From: Lepas anatifera
Lineage: Eukaryota; Arthropoda; Thecostraca; Lepadidae
Direction of reading: 5' to 3'
DNA length: 64,000 nucleotides
NCBI GenBank assembly: GCA_034440635.1
Contig: JAOTON010001132.1
Location: 1-64,000 of the forward strand
In this document: one piece after another, positions 12,552 through 22,258 of the stretch
How positions within the stretch are numbered: position 1 is the first letter of the stretch
Layout of the letters: the number at the start of each line of letters is the position of its first letter
Translations under genes and position numbers: made by a program
The notes under the pieces: model-generated
Seen by the model: only the letters and a program-made list of their open reading frames with translations
The model's database searches: none
What the model was told of the DNA's origin: nothing

Positions 12552-14604
12552 TTTTGACCCCTCCATGAAATCCCTAAGACGGCGGGTTTCGCTGAAATAG
12601 GCGAAAATTTAGCACTCCGTAAGGTAATCGTTTCTTTTGATGTATTTGTGTGGTGCGGTACTGCGTAATTTATACAACAGAAACGTTGCGCTGCCATCTC
12701 TAATCGAACTGAACTATGGAAAAGGGGGCATGAGGCCCATCGTTTGATTCCGGTCTTCTGCAATTTTTTTACTACATCCCGGATTCTAGGGTGCAAAATC
12801 TATCTATAGAATCCGGATCTATGTGAGCAGAATCACGGGGGAAATGCAATGCTTTTGAGTCATGTGCGTAAATACAGGATTCCGTAGCCTCGCCTGTTGA
12901 ATGGGCAAATATGGAAGCCCATGGGAGGACAAGGTTCGGGACGCGGGGGAAAACGTGCCGCTCTATTTTGTCGAATGCTGACATCAGAAACAATATGGGT
13001 CAATATTATATGCGAGAAATGTAACTAATCGTTACAAAGCCTGACCCCGGAACACAATGTGCTAGCGAGGCTTTCCTGTCACGCCCAAAATGCTCCCCAT
13101 GAGGCACCGAAACCGTAGTATCGTAGTAGAATTGTTCCGGGTGCGAGAAATCATTGCGCTCGTGGTATGAAGAGAAACAGTAATTAGCACCATATAATTT
13201 GGATTAATACGGTCCACTCCGCCTCATTGAGCTTACCGGACAACGCGCTGTTGTTGGCGTCCGATGCTAACCCGAATCGGAGGTAGTGCGGCTAAGTGCC
13301 CTGATTTAAGGTATGTATGTTTTATCAATGCTGCCACGGGGTATGTGGAATGACGTGTATTGGTTTTTTAGACCGCTTTCGGTGGTTTGGCTATACCGCG
13401 CTTGTGTACCAGATGTCTCAGCCTTGGTCTGCGGTGTCCGTTGCGGTCAAAATAAACCGCAAAACATCCTGTCTTACTCTGATAACTACATCCCAGCCGT
13501 TATTTTCAAACCCCGAACGCAACCGATGGGGTGTGGGTCCGGCGGAAATTTTTCATTTTTCGTAATTGAAGTGCCACCCGTAGATTTAGACGGGCACATA
13601 GGTAGTCCTGAACATTTAACGACACGTTGGTGCATTGTTTCTATTCCGACCAACATTGCAAAAGTTTGCATTGGTAACCCAGCCAACGAGAATGGTGTGT
13701 TCCGAGGCAAGCCATTGTGTATATTGATTAGATGTGACATTGGGTGACGGGCCGGTGTGGTGTAGATGTGACATTGGGTGACGGGCCGGTGTGGTGTAGA
13801 TGTGACACTGGGTGACGGGCCGGTGTTGTGTAGATGTGACATTGGGTGACGGGCCGGTGTTGTGTAGATGTGACACTGGGTGACGGGCCGGTGTTGTGTA
13901 GATGTGACACTGGGTGACGGGCCGGTGTGGTGTAGATGTGACACTGGGTGACGGGCCGGTGTTGTGTAGATGTGACACTGGGTGACGGGCCGGTGTGGTG
14001 TAGATGTGACATTGGGTGACGGGCCGGTGTGGTGTAGATGTGACACTGGGTGACGGGCCGGTGTTGTGTAGATGTGACACTGGGTGACGGGCCGGTGTGG
14101 TGTAGATGTGACACTGGGTGACGGGCCGGTGTTGTGTCGATGTGACACTGGGTGACGGGCCGGTGTGGTGTAGATGTGACACTGGGTGACGGGCCGGTGT
14201 TGTGTAGATGTGACACTGGGTGACGGGCCGGTGTTGTGTAGATGTGACACTGGGTGACGGGCCGGTGTTGTGTAGATGTGACACTGGGTGACGGGCCGGT
14301 GTAGTGTAGATGTGACACTGGGTGACGGGCCGGTGTGGTGTAGATGTGACACTGGGTGACGGGCCGGTGTGGTGTAGATGTGACACTGGGTGACGGGCCG
14401 GTGTTGTGTAGATGTGACACTGGGTGACGGGCCGGTGTTGTGTAGATGTGACATTGGGTGACGGGCCGGTGTGGTGTAGATGTGACACTGGGTGACGGGC
14501 CGGTGCCGTGTGTCGGACAGCCGCTGAACCGGCGGGAGCCGGTGTGGAACATGAGCTTGCTGCGGGAGCAGCCCACGGCCATGGTGAAGCTGAACTGGTG
14601 CTGA
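5674..14604 (+). CDS. HYLS1: HYLS1-like centriolar protein, six coding exons, with an indel
   Basis: Exons read from splice sites and phase: 5674-5773, 9948-10186, 10555-10670, 11697-11866, 12311-12487, 14521-14604. Every junction has GT/AG and matching phase, giving about 295 residues (human HYLS1 has 299). The N-terminus (RRELERMGYRNIPEDQLDEF then DLQRLMCHE, joined across intron 1) fits the N-terminal motif I associate with invertebrate HYLS1. Exon 5 carries R-x3-Y-x3-W-x5-P-G, the spacing of the conserved C-terminal HYLS1 box. HYLS1 stabilises centrioles and is needed for cilia. The middle is Ser/Pro-rich and low in conservation. Between 12367 and 12373 the frame must shift (two bases missing or one extra in a GC run) to pass from MAEMLARPIRTDPLHA to MKWYSDYW. 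The final exon (ending KLNWC) does not resemble vertebrate HYLS1, so another small ciliary or sperm protein is possible. The exon structure is more certain than the name. Confidence 0.6.
5895..6065 (-). mobile_element. MITE-like repeat, family of 12000 and 50810
   Basis: This about 170-bp block in intron 1 of the HYLS1-like gene is the reverse complement of blocks at 11998-12190 and 50808-51003. Shared text includes 'ttggccaa' next to runs of g or c, 'atcattaatg' in either orientation, and 'accggactggtgctgac'. Both ends carry a ggggcgc-like terminus, suggesting inverted repeats. No ORF. Confidence 0.6.
6066..7640. other. Intron 1 DNA of the HYLS1-like gene, simple repeats only
   Basis: It contains an (AC)n run near 6307-6321 and a pentamer run (cttttc-type) near 6495-6515. 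No exon or mobile element was recognised. Confidence 0.35.
7648..8003 (+). repeat. Dispersed repeat copy 1 (paired with 52148-52505)
   Basis: This shares long runs with 52148-52505 in the same orientation: 'agtctgcaaag', 'ggcagcaggcc', 'acaagtcacacca', 'ccatataccagggagaaaaa', 'tttgcaccactc', 'ctcctgtctccaag', 'gacgagatctc'. The copies differ by scattered substitutions and small indels, so the duplication is old. No coding potential and no clear terminal repeats. Confidence 0.75.
8425..8600 (-). mobile_element. tRNA-derived SINE-like element
   Basis: On the minus strand the head reads GTGGCACAGTTGGTTAAAGC, which fits a pol III box A within a tRNA D arm. A degenerate box B-like GGATCAAAGCC lies about 40 bases later, followed by a non-tRNA body. 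It resembles the SINEs at 33748 and 34190 in layout. The cloverleaf cannot be completed, so it is not a functional tRNA gene. Confidence 0.5.
9510..9735 (-). repeat. Copy of the AGGTCA-rich dispersed repeat
   Basis: The reverse complement matches parts of 55419-55620 ('tcaaggtc', 'aatgaggtc', 'agtggaggg', 'catcaacac'-like text) and 58600-58670. It lies in intron 1 of the HYLS1-like gene, just before exon 2. Confidence 0.55.
11998..12190 (+). mobile_element. MITE-like repeat in intron 4 of the HYLS1-like gene
   Basis: It is near-identical in text to 50808-51003 ('gccgaaagcgggg', 'ttggccaacca', 'tcgtcattaatgctgtcagg', 'aaaattcgcctcc', 'gtcagcacca') and inverted relative to 5895-6065. The termini gggcgcc... 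and ...ggcgcccc suggest inverted repeats. It ends about 120 bases before exon 5. Confidence 0.65.
12506..12547 (+). repeat. (GA)n microsatellite
   Basis: An almost pure ag dinucleotide run lies about 20 bases after the exon 5 donor of the HYLS1-like gene. The proximity may affect donor use but there is no direct evidence. Confidence 0.9.
13731..14510 (+). repeat. 34-bp minisatellite ending at the last acceptor of the HYLS1-like gene
   Basis: There are about 22.8 head-to-tail copies of a unit of the form gatgtgacactgggtgac-gggccggtgttgtgta. Copies differ mainly at two positions (c/t in gacactggg, and the base after ggtgt). The last copy runs into gtgtcggacag, the acceptor of the exon starting at 14521. 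Since 34 is not a multiple of 3 and the unit lacks stops, the minus strand is open in all three frames. The long minus-strand ORFs here are therefore repeat artefacts, not genes. Confidence 0.97.
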
Positions 14605-17161
14605 GGCGGACTCATCTCACCGCTGCCACCGCAGCCAGCTTGTCTCTGGGTGGTCCTCTGAGTACCAGGGAACACGGGGAAGGAGGGGAGGGCTGCTGCC
14701 CAGCAGGCCCGCAGAGGTTCAGCACCTCCCGACAACAGACACAGGGCCGCACCACCACAGAGAAAACCAATGGAGGGTGGGAGCGATGCCAGTCTGTAGG
14801 AGGGAGCTTACCTGGAGGGCGGGAGGGCGATTCGAGAGAGAACATGGGTGGAAAGGCGGGGCCAGAGAGCTGCGAATCCAGGGCGTTAGAAGTTGGCGAA
14901 TGCCATCGAACGTCGAAACACGAGAACGAAATGCGCGGAAGTATCTGACAGCGTATGGGATATTCAGAGAGGAAATATATACATAGCGATGTGCCTTACA
15001 TTCAGATCTCAAACCTCAGGAAAAGCACGGACTTCAAAGCTTTTGATCAATGAACGTGCTATACTAGTCACGAAGCAGAAGAAAATGCGGCAGAACCGTA
15101 ACCGAATGCGAGTGATTTTTATGCACAAGTCAGATGTGCAATGCGTGGATGAACGTGTGTTAGTGTGAATCTCAGTTGTTCACGACGGGGCGGGTCCCGG
15201 AGCAGTGGTGTTTTTCGTCGTGCACCGCGCAGGGTCGCTGCTGGCTATGCATTTTCATACGGAAGGGAGTGCCCAGAAGCGCAAGCAAGCTTGCTATTCT
15301 GGTAACCTTGTGATAGATCCATGAGGGCCCGATGAAAACAAGTTCTTTTGAGGTGACTAAGGAGGGCCTTGCACTTCATTTGACGTTAACAATCACCAAT
15401 GCCCATATACTTCACAGCTGGCTTTATTTAGCCAAACACCAAAGACAGCGACAGATTGACGCCAAGAGCAATTAAACAGGCTCTGAGCTAGTCAGTATTG
15501 ATAGGCAAGGTCGATGTCCCCGTCCGTGAAAGCGGATGGTCTGGACAATGGACCTGCTTCTCGGCGAACGGAAATGTGATTGTTTGCGTAACGGAGTGCC
15601 GATTCCGTTGTTTGCCAGCACGGTAGCGATGTGATTGTTGTGGTGGGAGCCGCGGTACTTACGAAACCATGGATCATGACTTGTCTGGACTATCTGAGGG
15701 CATGTAGTTGTACTCACTTGCTCAATCGAGGGCACAGATGTGATATCTACACCGCGTGACTATTTGTGTCCGATGCCGTGCCTTTAAATTGTTTGCACTG
15801 ATCTCAGCTGAAGGCGGTATGTGGTCGATATGTCAGTTTATATAGCAAGCCTTTATTTTAAGCACATGCAGAAAATGACCAGTTTGGAAGTGGCAAATAA
15901 AGTTTGATTGACACGTTATGTTGTTGGGATGATACACATTCGACCGTATTGGAATAATCGGCGCGCGTCCGGCGTTACTGTCGGAGACGTACACAGCGCG
16001 CGGTTCGAGTCCCCGCTGCGCAAACCGATGGATGATAACTTCCACACTCGGGCGTGCACACCACCAGTCAGCAGACGGCTGCGGCCGGCCCGCGCCAGGC
16101 CTCAGTCGACGCTCCAGGCCGGAGGGTATTGACGCGAACGCTCGCGCAGCCTGCTGGGGCACGCCCGGGGCATCCGCGCACGCTGGCCACGCCGGCCTCG
16201 CTCTAACTGAACCCTGGAACGTTGCACAAGAGGCAGCAGCTGATAAAACCAGGCGCCGAGCCAGAGCTTACACGTCCAGCACACGCCGCGTCCGCACGTG
16301 TGACTACATACTAACAAATCTAACGTACACTTACGCACACACACAATGGAAAACGCATTAATCCAAAAGGCGGGGTTTTGGTCTGCTTATGAAATAGTTC
16401 TCCAGACCAAGCGCAATAAACAGAACAAGAGAAAATGCGATAAAAACTGAAAACAAGGGGTAGCATTGTATGAAACACCCACCATTGTACATGCTGTAGT
16501 CGACTAAAACACATTTCGTACAAGATCCAACCACACCTGCACGTACCCTAAAATATACTTTATATATTTACAGGACCTCGTAACGAAAACTGTGCGCTCA
16601 GTTCCCCAGCTAGCATCGGCTACGGTAAGGTGTGTCTGTCGAAACTCCATTCAGCAAAGCAAGCGGGGGCTTTGGTATCCAGGACCGGATGAAGCATACA
16701 CACGCCCTCAGTATATAATGGGGATGGAAGAGCGTCAGCATACAGGTTCACAAAGTTCAATTCCTTCCAGTCTTGTAAACAATCACCGAGCACAGGCCAA
16801 TGTAGCTTGTGCCTTTCTGACCCGACCCGCTGCAGCGTTCCTGGGCAGATGATTACCTCCCACCGGAGCCTCCTGGACTCGCCAGGGCGCAGCGGACAAG
16901 CCCACGCAGCAGTGTCCGTATTTTGAACAAGGTTCTCGGTGGAGCTTACGGTGGAAGCTTGGCTGCTCAGCACTGGTGGCATGGCATACATCGGACTAGC
17001 GGAGAAACACGAGCGCCGCCAGTGCTCTGTGCTTGGCTAACTTGCTGGATGGGCAACACGTCACGATCTGGCATCACCTCTCCGCCGACCGCGAGACCGC
17101 ACTGCCTCTGCTGACCCGCACAACACCCGGTGCGGTTTCCAACGGCATCGTGTTCACTCAC
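14605..17161. other. Facing 3' flanks of the HYLS1-like gene and NCKAP1
   Basis: The genes converge here. An AATAAA on + lies at 15896-15901 and its minus-strand counterpart (tttatt on +) near 15852; either could end a transcript. Around 15980-16015 a GGTTCGAGTCC box B-like T arm occurs without a convincing box A, probably a tRNA or SINE relic. No other gene is seen. Confidence 0.4.
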
Positions 17162-20100
17162 TCAAGTGGTATGTACTGTGTCGCCCTTGTAGACGGAGTG
17201 ATAAGACATCCTGAGCAGGGCGTATGGGAAGCAAGACTCCATCAGATCCATGGAGAGGAAGGGCGAGGCCTGCACGATCTGGTCCAGGAGCAGGTAGATG
17301 GAGTCGCGGTGTTTGACCGCCTCCCTTCTCTGCCTCCTGGCCCAGCCGCAGCAGGCTGGAGGAGGCCAGCGCCAGAAACTCCTTCAGCCGGTCCTCGATG
17401 TCGCCGTGACCGGTGATGCTGAACAGGGCGCCGAACACGCTGTTGACGGCGTTGGCCAGACAGTGAGTGTTGTTGGCGTGGCCTTCTAGAGACGCCAGGT
17501 ATTGTGAGCCTTCCATGCGCGCCAGCCGCGGCAGCGACACCGCCACCAACACCATCAGCAGGCAGCTCAGCAGGTACTCCTCCTCCGGGTTGTCGGCCTT
17601 CTGCACCGGCTTCAGCAGGTTCACCAGCACAGGATCCACCTGTCGTCACGTCAACATTACATCACTGGGCACGCCATTCACACAGGATACGAGAGTGCAA
17701 CTTGAATCCGAGTAATAAGGGCGATCAGTGTTTAACGCACGAACATGCAAGCACACAGAATATCATCGCATACAACTTATCTACCACATAGCTGTTAATG
17801 TGCCAAAAAATATGTAGGAAACGTTCAACTTTTCCTCATTGAGCTCAATGCAGAAAAGAACCATCCTTTAACTTTTCTTTCAACTGATTATTCTGAGTGC
17901 CGAATTACTTTCCTCCGACTATACCAATGGCGAAAACTAGTCACTGGCTTATTTACTCTAAACCGTTTCCCTCGCACTACATTGCAATCACCATTGAGGG
18001 AAAACTGTCGAAACAAAACTGTGACGTGTAGTCACTGATTCATCTACCCGGGGTAGGTGAGCCGCCTCGGTACTAAGGCCCTATATCAGCACTATTACGA
18101 AGTACACGAGCCAGACGAAATATGGCGACGCAGAACGGACCATTGCAACAACTTTATGAATTTTTCTAAGATTGGAGATAAAAAGGTTGAATGTTGTCAT
18201 TGTCAATAGTCCTAAAAATAACAGACTTACATTCATACTAGATTTTGAAGAAAAGGGCAAGATAAATAACCAAGTTTGGGCCAAGTCAGAAGCCGGTGAC
18301 GAACGGTTATTATCTTAGCCCTTTTTCTTCAATATATAGTATGAATTTAAGTCGGTTATTTTTGGGGCTACTGACAAGTTTTTGAATGTCCATTCATTTG
18401 ATCCGAATGAAAGTTTAGGAAAGCTCATAAACTCTTTTGTCTTCTATTTTTTATAGTCAAATAACAGACACACATAAGAATATTGTATTCCATTTGACAT
18501 TTTTTGCGAACAATATTATTTTATAGTTCCAATGATTACCACTGATTACTACCGGTGCGGACTAACCCGAAGTCCTACGGAAGGACTCAAACCGAGTGAA
18601 AAAAACGCACCAGATTCCTAGATACATGAATCTATTCATCCGTTTCCATGGTCGGAACGGAAACAGCGCACATCCAGCCAGGGTAATTGCCTGACGTAGG
18701 GCACATAAATGATATAGACTAGGCCTTCGGACTACGAAGGACATAAGACGAAATCTCAGTCACTCGAAAATTCACGACAGGACTTGAATTATACTCAGTG
18801 CAGCAATGTATCGAGATGGCCCACATTTCTGAGAACCTTTCTAGAACTGAAACACAAAACACAGTGCTGTTTTACTGCAAACGATATTTTCTCTAGAACT
18901 TAGGATTCGTTCTCTGAAACATTCTGGGCAGGAATCCGTAACTGGATATAAAACACAGTTCTCGGGAAATTATCCCAGGAACATTCCATTTCGTTTCCCT
19001 CGGAACCTCAGGAACGAAAACAGCAGTCCACACAATATCCCCAAAGATGGTGGCCCCCACGACCGTTCAGGTTAAGAAGTGTATGCGCAAAATATTGTAC
19101 TATACATATTTGTTATCAATGGGGAGTTACTGCAGTATCGTTTTCTCTTCAAAATAGTGTTTTAGGCATTTGCTGCATTTCTTTTACGACGTCGTAAATG
19201 GTAAACATCATACAAGTGTCCCGTGCCGTTATCGAAAACATTCCGTGCCCGCACTGGAATGGCGTCACGTTCCCCGGAATCCCCGCCCGGAATGTTTCAA
19301 TGACCACAGTCGACAGAAGCAGGCCGTGATCGCCCACCCGCTCACCTTACACAGCAGACCAGCAGCGGAGGCCATCTCGCTGACCACCTTGAGCCGGGTG
19401 CTCTCCAGCAGGGAGTCGCCATTCACCGGCACGTGCTGCTGGAAGTCTTCGACGGAGGACAGCAGGAACGGGATCCGCTCCGTCAGCACGTCCTTCAGCG
19501 CCTCCTGGCACAGGTCGCGGAAGCAAAGGATGACGCCCACGATCGTCATCCGCTGCAGCACCGTGTCCACGTTCTGCAGCCGCTTCACCAGCTCCTTCAT
19601 CGCCTCAGGCTTGTCGAAGTTGGTGCGCAGCGCGATGAGTACGTCGCGATTGGCCGCCACCAGCTTCTTCAGTTCTTGCACCTGACTGGAAACGAGCCAG
19701 ACGAGCGTTTCATTCAGGGTCTTCATCCCGTACGGGCCGACGAGTTCTGCCAACGACCTCAGTTCCGTGATGTCGGTGAACTCCTCGGCCGAGGGCATGG
19801 TAGACTCGGGATGTAAAGACACGAAGACACGCTGACTGGGGGAGAAGCAGATCTGGCCGGCGCTGACCCGCCGCAGGAGGACCTCCGAGTACCACGTGGT
19901 GTACAGCGCCGTGATCGTCTTCTCGCCGTGGCTGTCCAGCTGCTGCGTCTGCTGGAGCAGGATGTGGTTGAACACGCGCGTGATGTCCACATGCACGTAG
20001 TTCTCCACACTTTGCAGGATCGACATGTACGCCCGTACGCTGGCAAGGAGTTCAGACGGCTTGGCGATCTCGTTGGTCTCCTGATTGTACATGACCATGC

Positions 20101-22258
20101 CGACGAGCGCGCGCGCGAACCGACTCTCCAGGTGTTGGTGCAGGTACTCGCGAGGCGCGAACGTGTACTCCCACACGTGTATGGTGGAGCAGTAGTTGAT
20201 GGCGAAGCACAGCTCCGTCAGCGCCATGTGCAGTTTGTCCATGATGGTGAGGTCCTCTCGCGTTCGTCGATGCGTTTCTGTGCCAGGTTTACCATACTCA
20301 GGTAGTGCCTTCTTACTTTTGTCCTTCTTCTTCTTGTTGACTGCTTCAACAATCATGCGCGCACAGTGCTTCGGAAGAAGCTTGTCGCTGAGTGTGCACT
20401 GTTCGTCACATATTGTTGTGATGATGTTCTTGGCCTCTTTCGCCATCTCGTCGAGGTACATGTTGACCAGAGACAACGACCTCTCCCGGATGTGATGTCG
20501 CTCCTCCGGACACAGCTCGTGCGTACAGTTCTGGAAGTGGCCGCAGATGAGCGGGAAGCAGACGATGTAACGGTTCTGCGCCGGGAACTCGAGGCACATC
20601 TTGAAGTGGTCCTCGAACAACCGGCCGAAGAAGCAGAACGTGCTCAGGTCGGAGGTCTCGACAAGGATCTCGTCCAGATAGTCTACCATCTTCGTGTGAA
20701 ACGCAACCGTGTTGAGGAGGTGCGCCAACTCCCTGTTGTCCAACAGGCTGAGCGGGGTCTTTGCCACACTGGTGTAAGCCTGAAGTCGACACCAGTCCAA
20801 CCTTAACGCTCGGAAGTCGAACATGTCCGCAGCCTCCACCTGCTTGACGTTGAGGTTGGTTATGATACTGCAGATGCTTGACAGGATAGTGTTTTCGTCT
20901 TCAGGACACATCTGCAGCTGCTGGATAGCATGTGACAGTGCGATCGCGTCATACCCGCACAGATACTGTACGTAATAGCGCTGCAGAACCTGGTTGTACT
21001 TCCGCACGAGGGCGCGCAAAACTTCCATCTGGAAGAGGAGCTCCGGCAGCTGTCGATCAGTGAGGTCATCTGCCGTTTTAGCCTTTCCAGTGCGCGGTGG
21101 TGGGTTCTCGTTGTGCCGGAGAAGCCAGGTGACTTCGTCTCGGGCGAAGCACAGCGCCATGAGAACGAACAGCGCCTTCGGTCCGAGAAGACCAGGCTGG
21201 TCGTGAAGGATTAGACCAAGATCCTTCAGCGCAGAGCGGAGAAACTTGCGCCTCTCACGGTGCATGTGACCGGCGTTTGCAACAGCCAGGTTGAAGCACT
21301 CCTTGACTTCCGCAATCCGCTTGCTGTAGCCCTTGATTGACTCGAAGAACGTCTGCACGTACGAGTGGATGAAGATGGTTTCGTCCCGGAACAGGGTGGT
21401 CACCCAGGAGGACTGCAGCGCATTGATCCACAGGTCCATGGCCACCGGCTGCGTCAGGTACTGGTGGCAGAGCAGGCAGGAGAAGATGATCCAGCGCTCC
21501 ATCGTCTCCAGCGAGAGGTACTCGCACGGCATGGTGTCCGTCTGCGCCGGGTTGAGCATTTGAGCCGGACTCGCCGTCAGGCTTAGCATCTTCCCTGCTC
21601 GCCACTGATCCGCACTGAGGTTCCTCCGAGGGAAAACGTCCTTCAGCGAGTGTAACGCCGAGTACAAGACCTTCGCGTGAGGGATGAACTCTTCTGAGAG
21701 CTTCTTCAGGGGTGGGTCGTACTCGATGATCATATTTCCGAGCCGAGGAAAACTGGGGTCGCTCTGGGTGTGCGCCTGCTCATGAGCGGCGTTAAAGAGT
21801 CCCAGCACAGCTTTACGATCATCCACCCGTGAGAGCAGGATCATGAGCGTGACGTAGGTGCTGACCAGGTCCAGGTAGCCTTTAGTGAGGTCGAAGTTGA
21901 GCGTGATGTCCAGCTGAATCTGAAGGGCATCGATAGTGGTCAGCAGCTCGCACACGTGGTCCTTGAAGTCGAGTAGGTCGACGAATGTGAAATAGTACAA
22001 CGACAACGACTTGATGATGTCTGTGCGGATGTTTGATATCGACTGCAGACTCTTAGCGTCGACGTTTGGAAACTTGCGATTGATCTGTTTGAGAGTGGAC
22101 TCGAGGGACTTCTCCGAGAGGAAAGACGGTTTTGACTTGGTGTCGCTGCATGCTTTCTTTATGTTGTAGATGCGGGTGAGCATGCCAATGCCACGATCGT
22201 TGAGAATGGCCAGCTTCTCAGCCACCTTTTGCTGACTGGGCACTATTGCGCGTGACAT
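17162..22258 (-). CDS. NCKAP1: NCKAP1 (Hem/Kette/Nap1), WAVE regulatory complex subunit
   Basis: There are two coding exons on the minus strand: 22258-19346 (971 codons, ending ...AAGLLCK before GTGAGC) and 17639-17162, after a 1706-bp intron with a CAG acceptor. The protein is colinear with NCKAP1 throughout: MSR..PSQQK start, [102 protein letters not shown], and [24 protein letters not shown]1 binds CYFIP and holds the WAVE complex that triggers Arp2/3 actin branching under Rac control. In exon 2 an extra G in the run at 17323-17325 moves the frame. Without it the product is 1129 residues (human 1128), ending YHSVYK..TVHTT. With it the last 53 codons are replaced and the ORF runs to 17154. 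Conservation on both sides suggests a consensus error. Having just one intron is unusual for this gene. Confidence 0.95.
18195..18388. mobile_element. Fold-back (inverted-repeat) element in the NCKAP1 intron
   Basis: Two arms of about 75 bases around a loop of roughly 35 bases are imperfect reverse complements. The left arm has 'aaaaataacagactta', 'attcatacta' and 'gaagaaaagggc'. The right arm has 'gccctttttcttc', 'tagtatgaat' and 'cggttatttttgg'. A transcript could form a long hairpin. The layout is MITE-like; no target duplication was identified. Confidence 0.65.

Noticed and set aside
13731..14510. CRISPR array
   Set aside because: Units are head-to-tail with no unique spacers, in an animal intron.
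13486..14735. Three overlapping minus-strand ORFs of 290-335 codons rich in His, Thr, Pro and Ser
   Set aside because: They are translations of the 34-bp minisatellite; a stop-free unit not divisible by 3 opens all three frames. No non-repeat domain, no splice support.
19433..21605. Several plus-strand ORFs of 70-170 codons opposite NCKAP1
   Set aside because: They are antisense shadows of the conserved NCKAP1 exon with no independent features.
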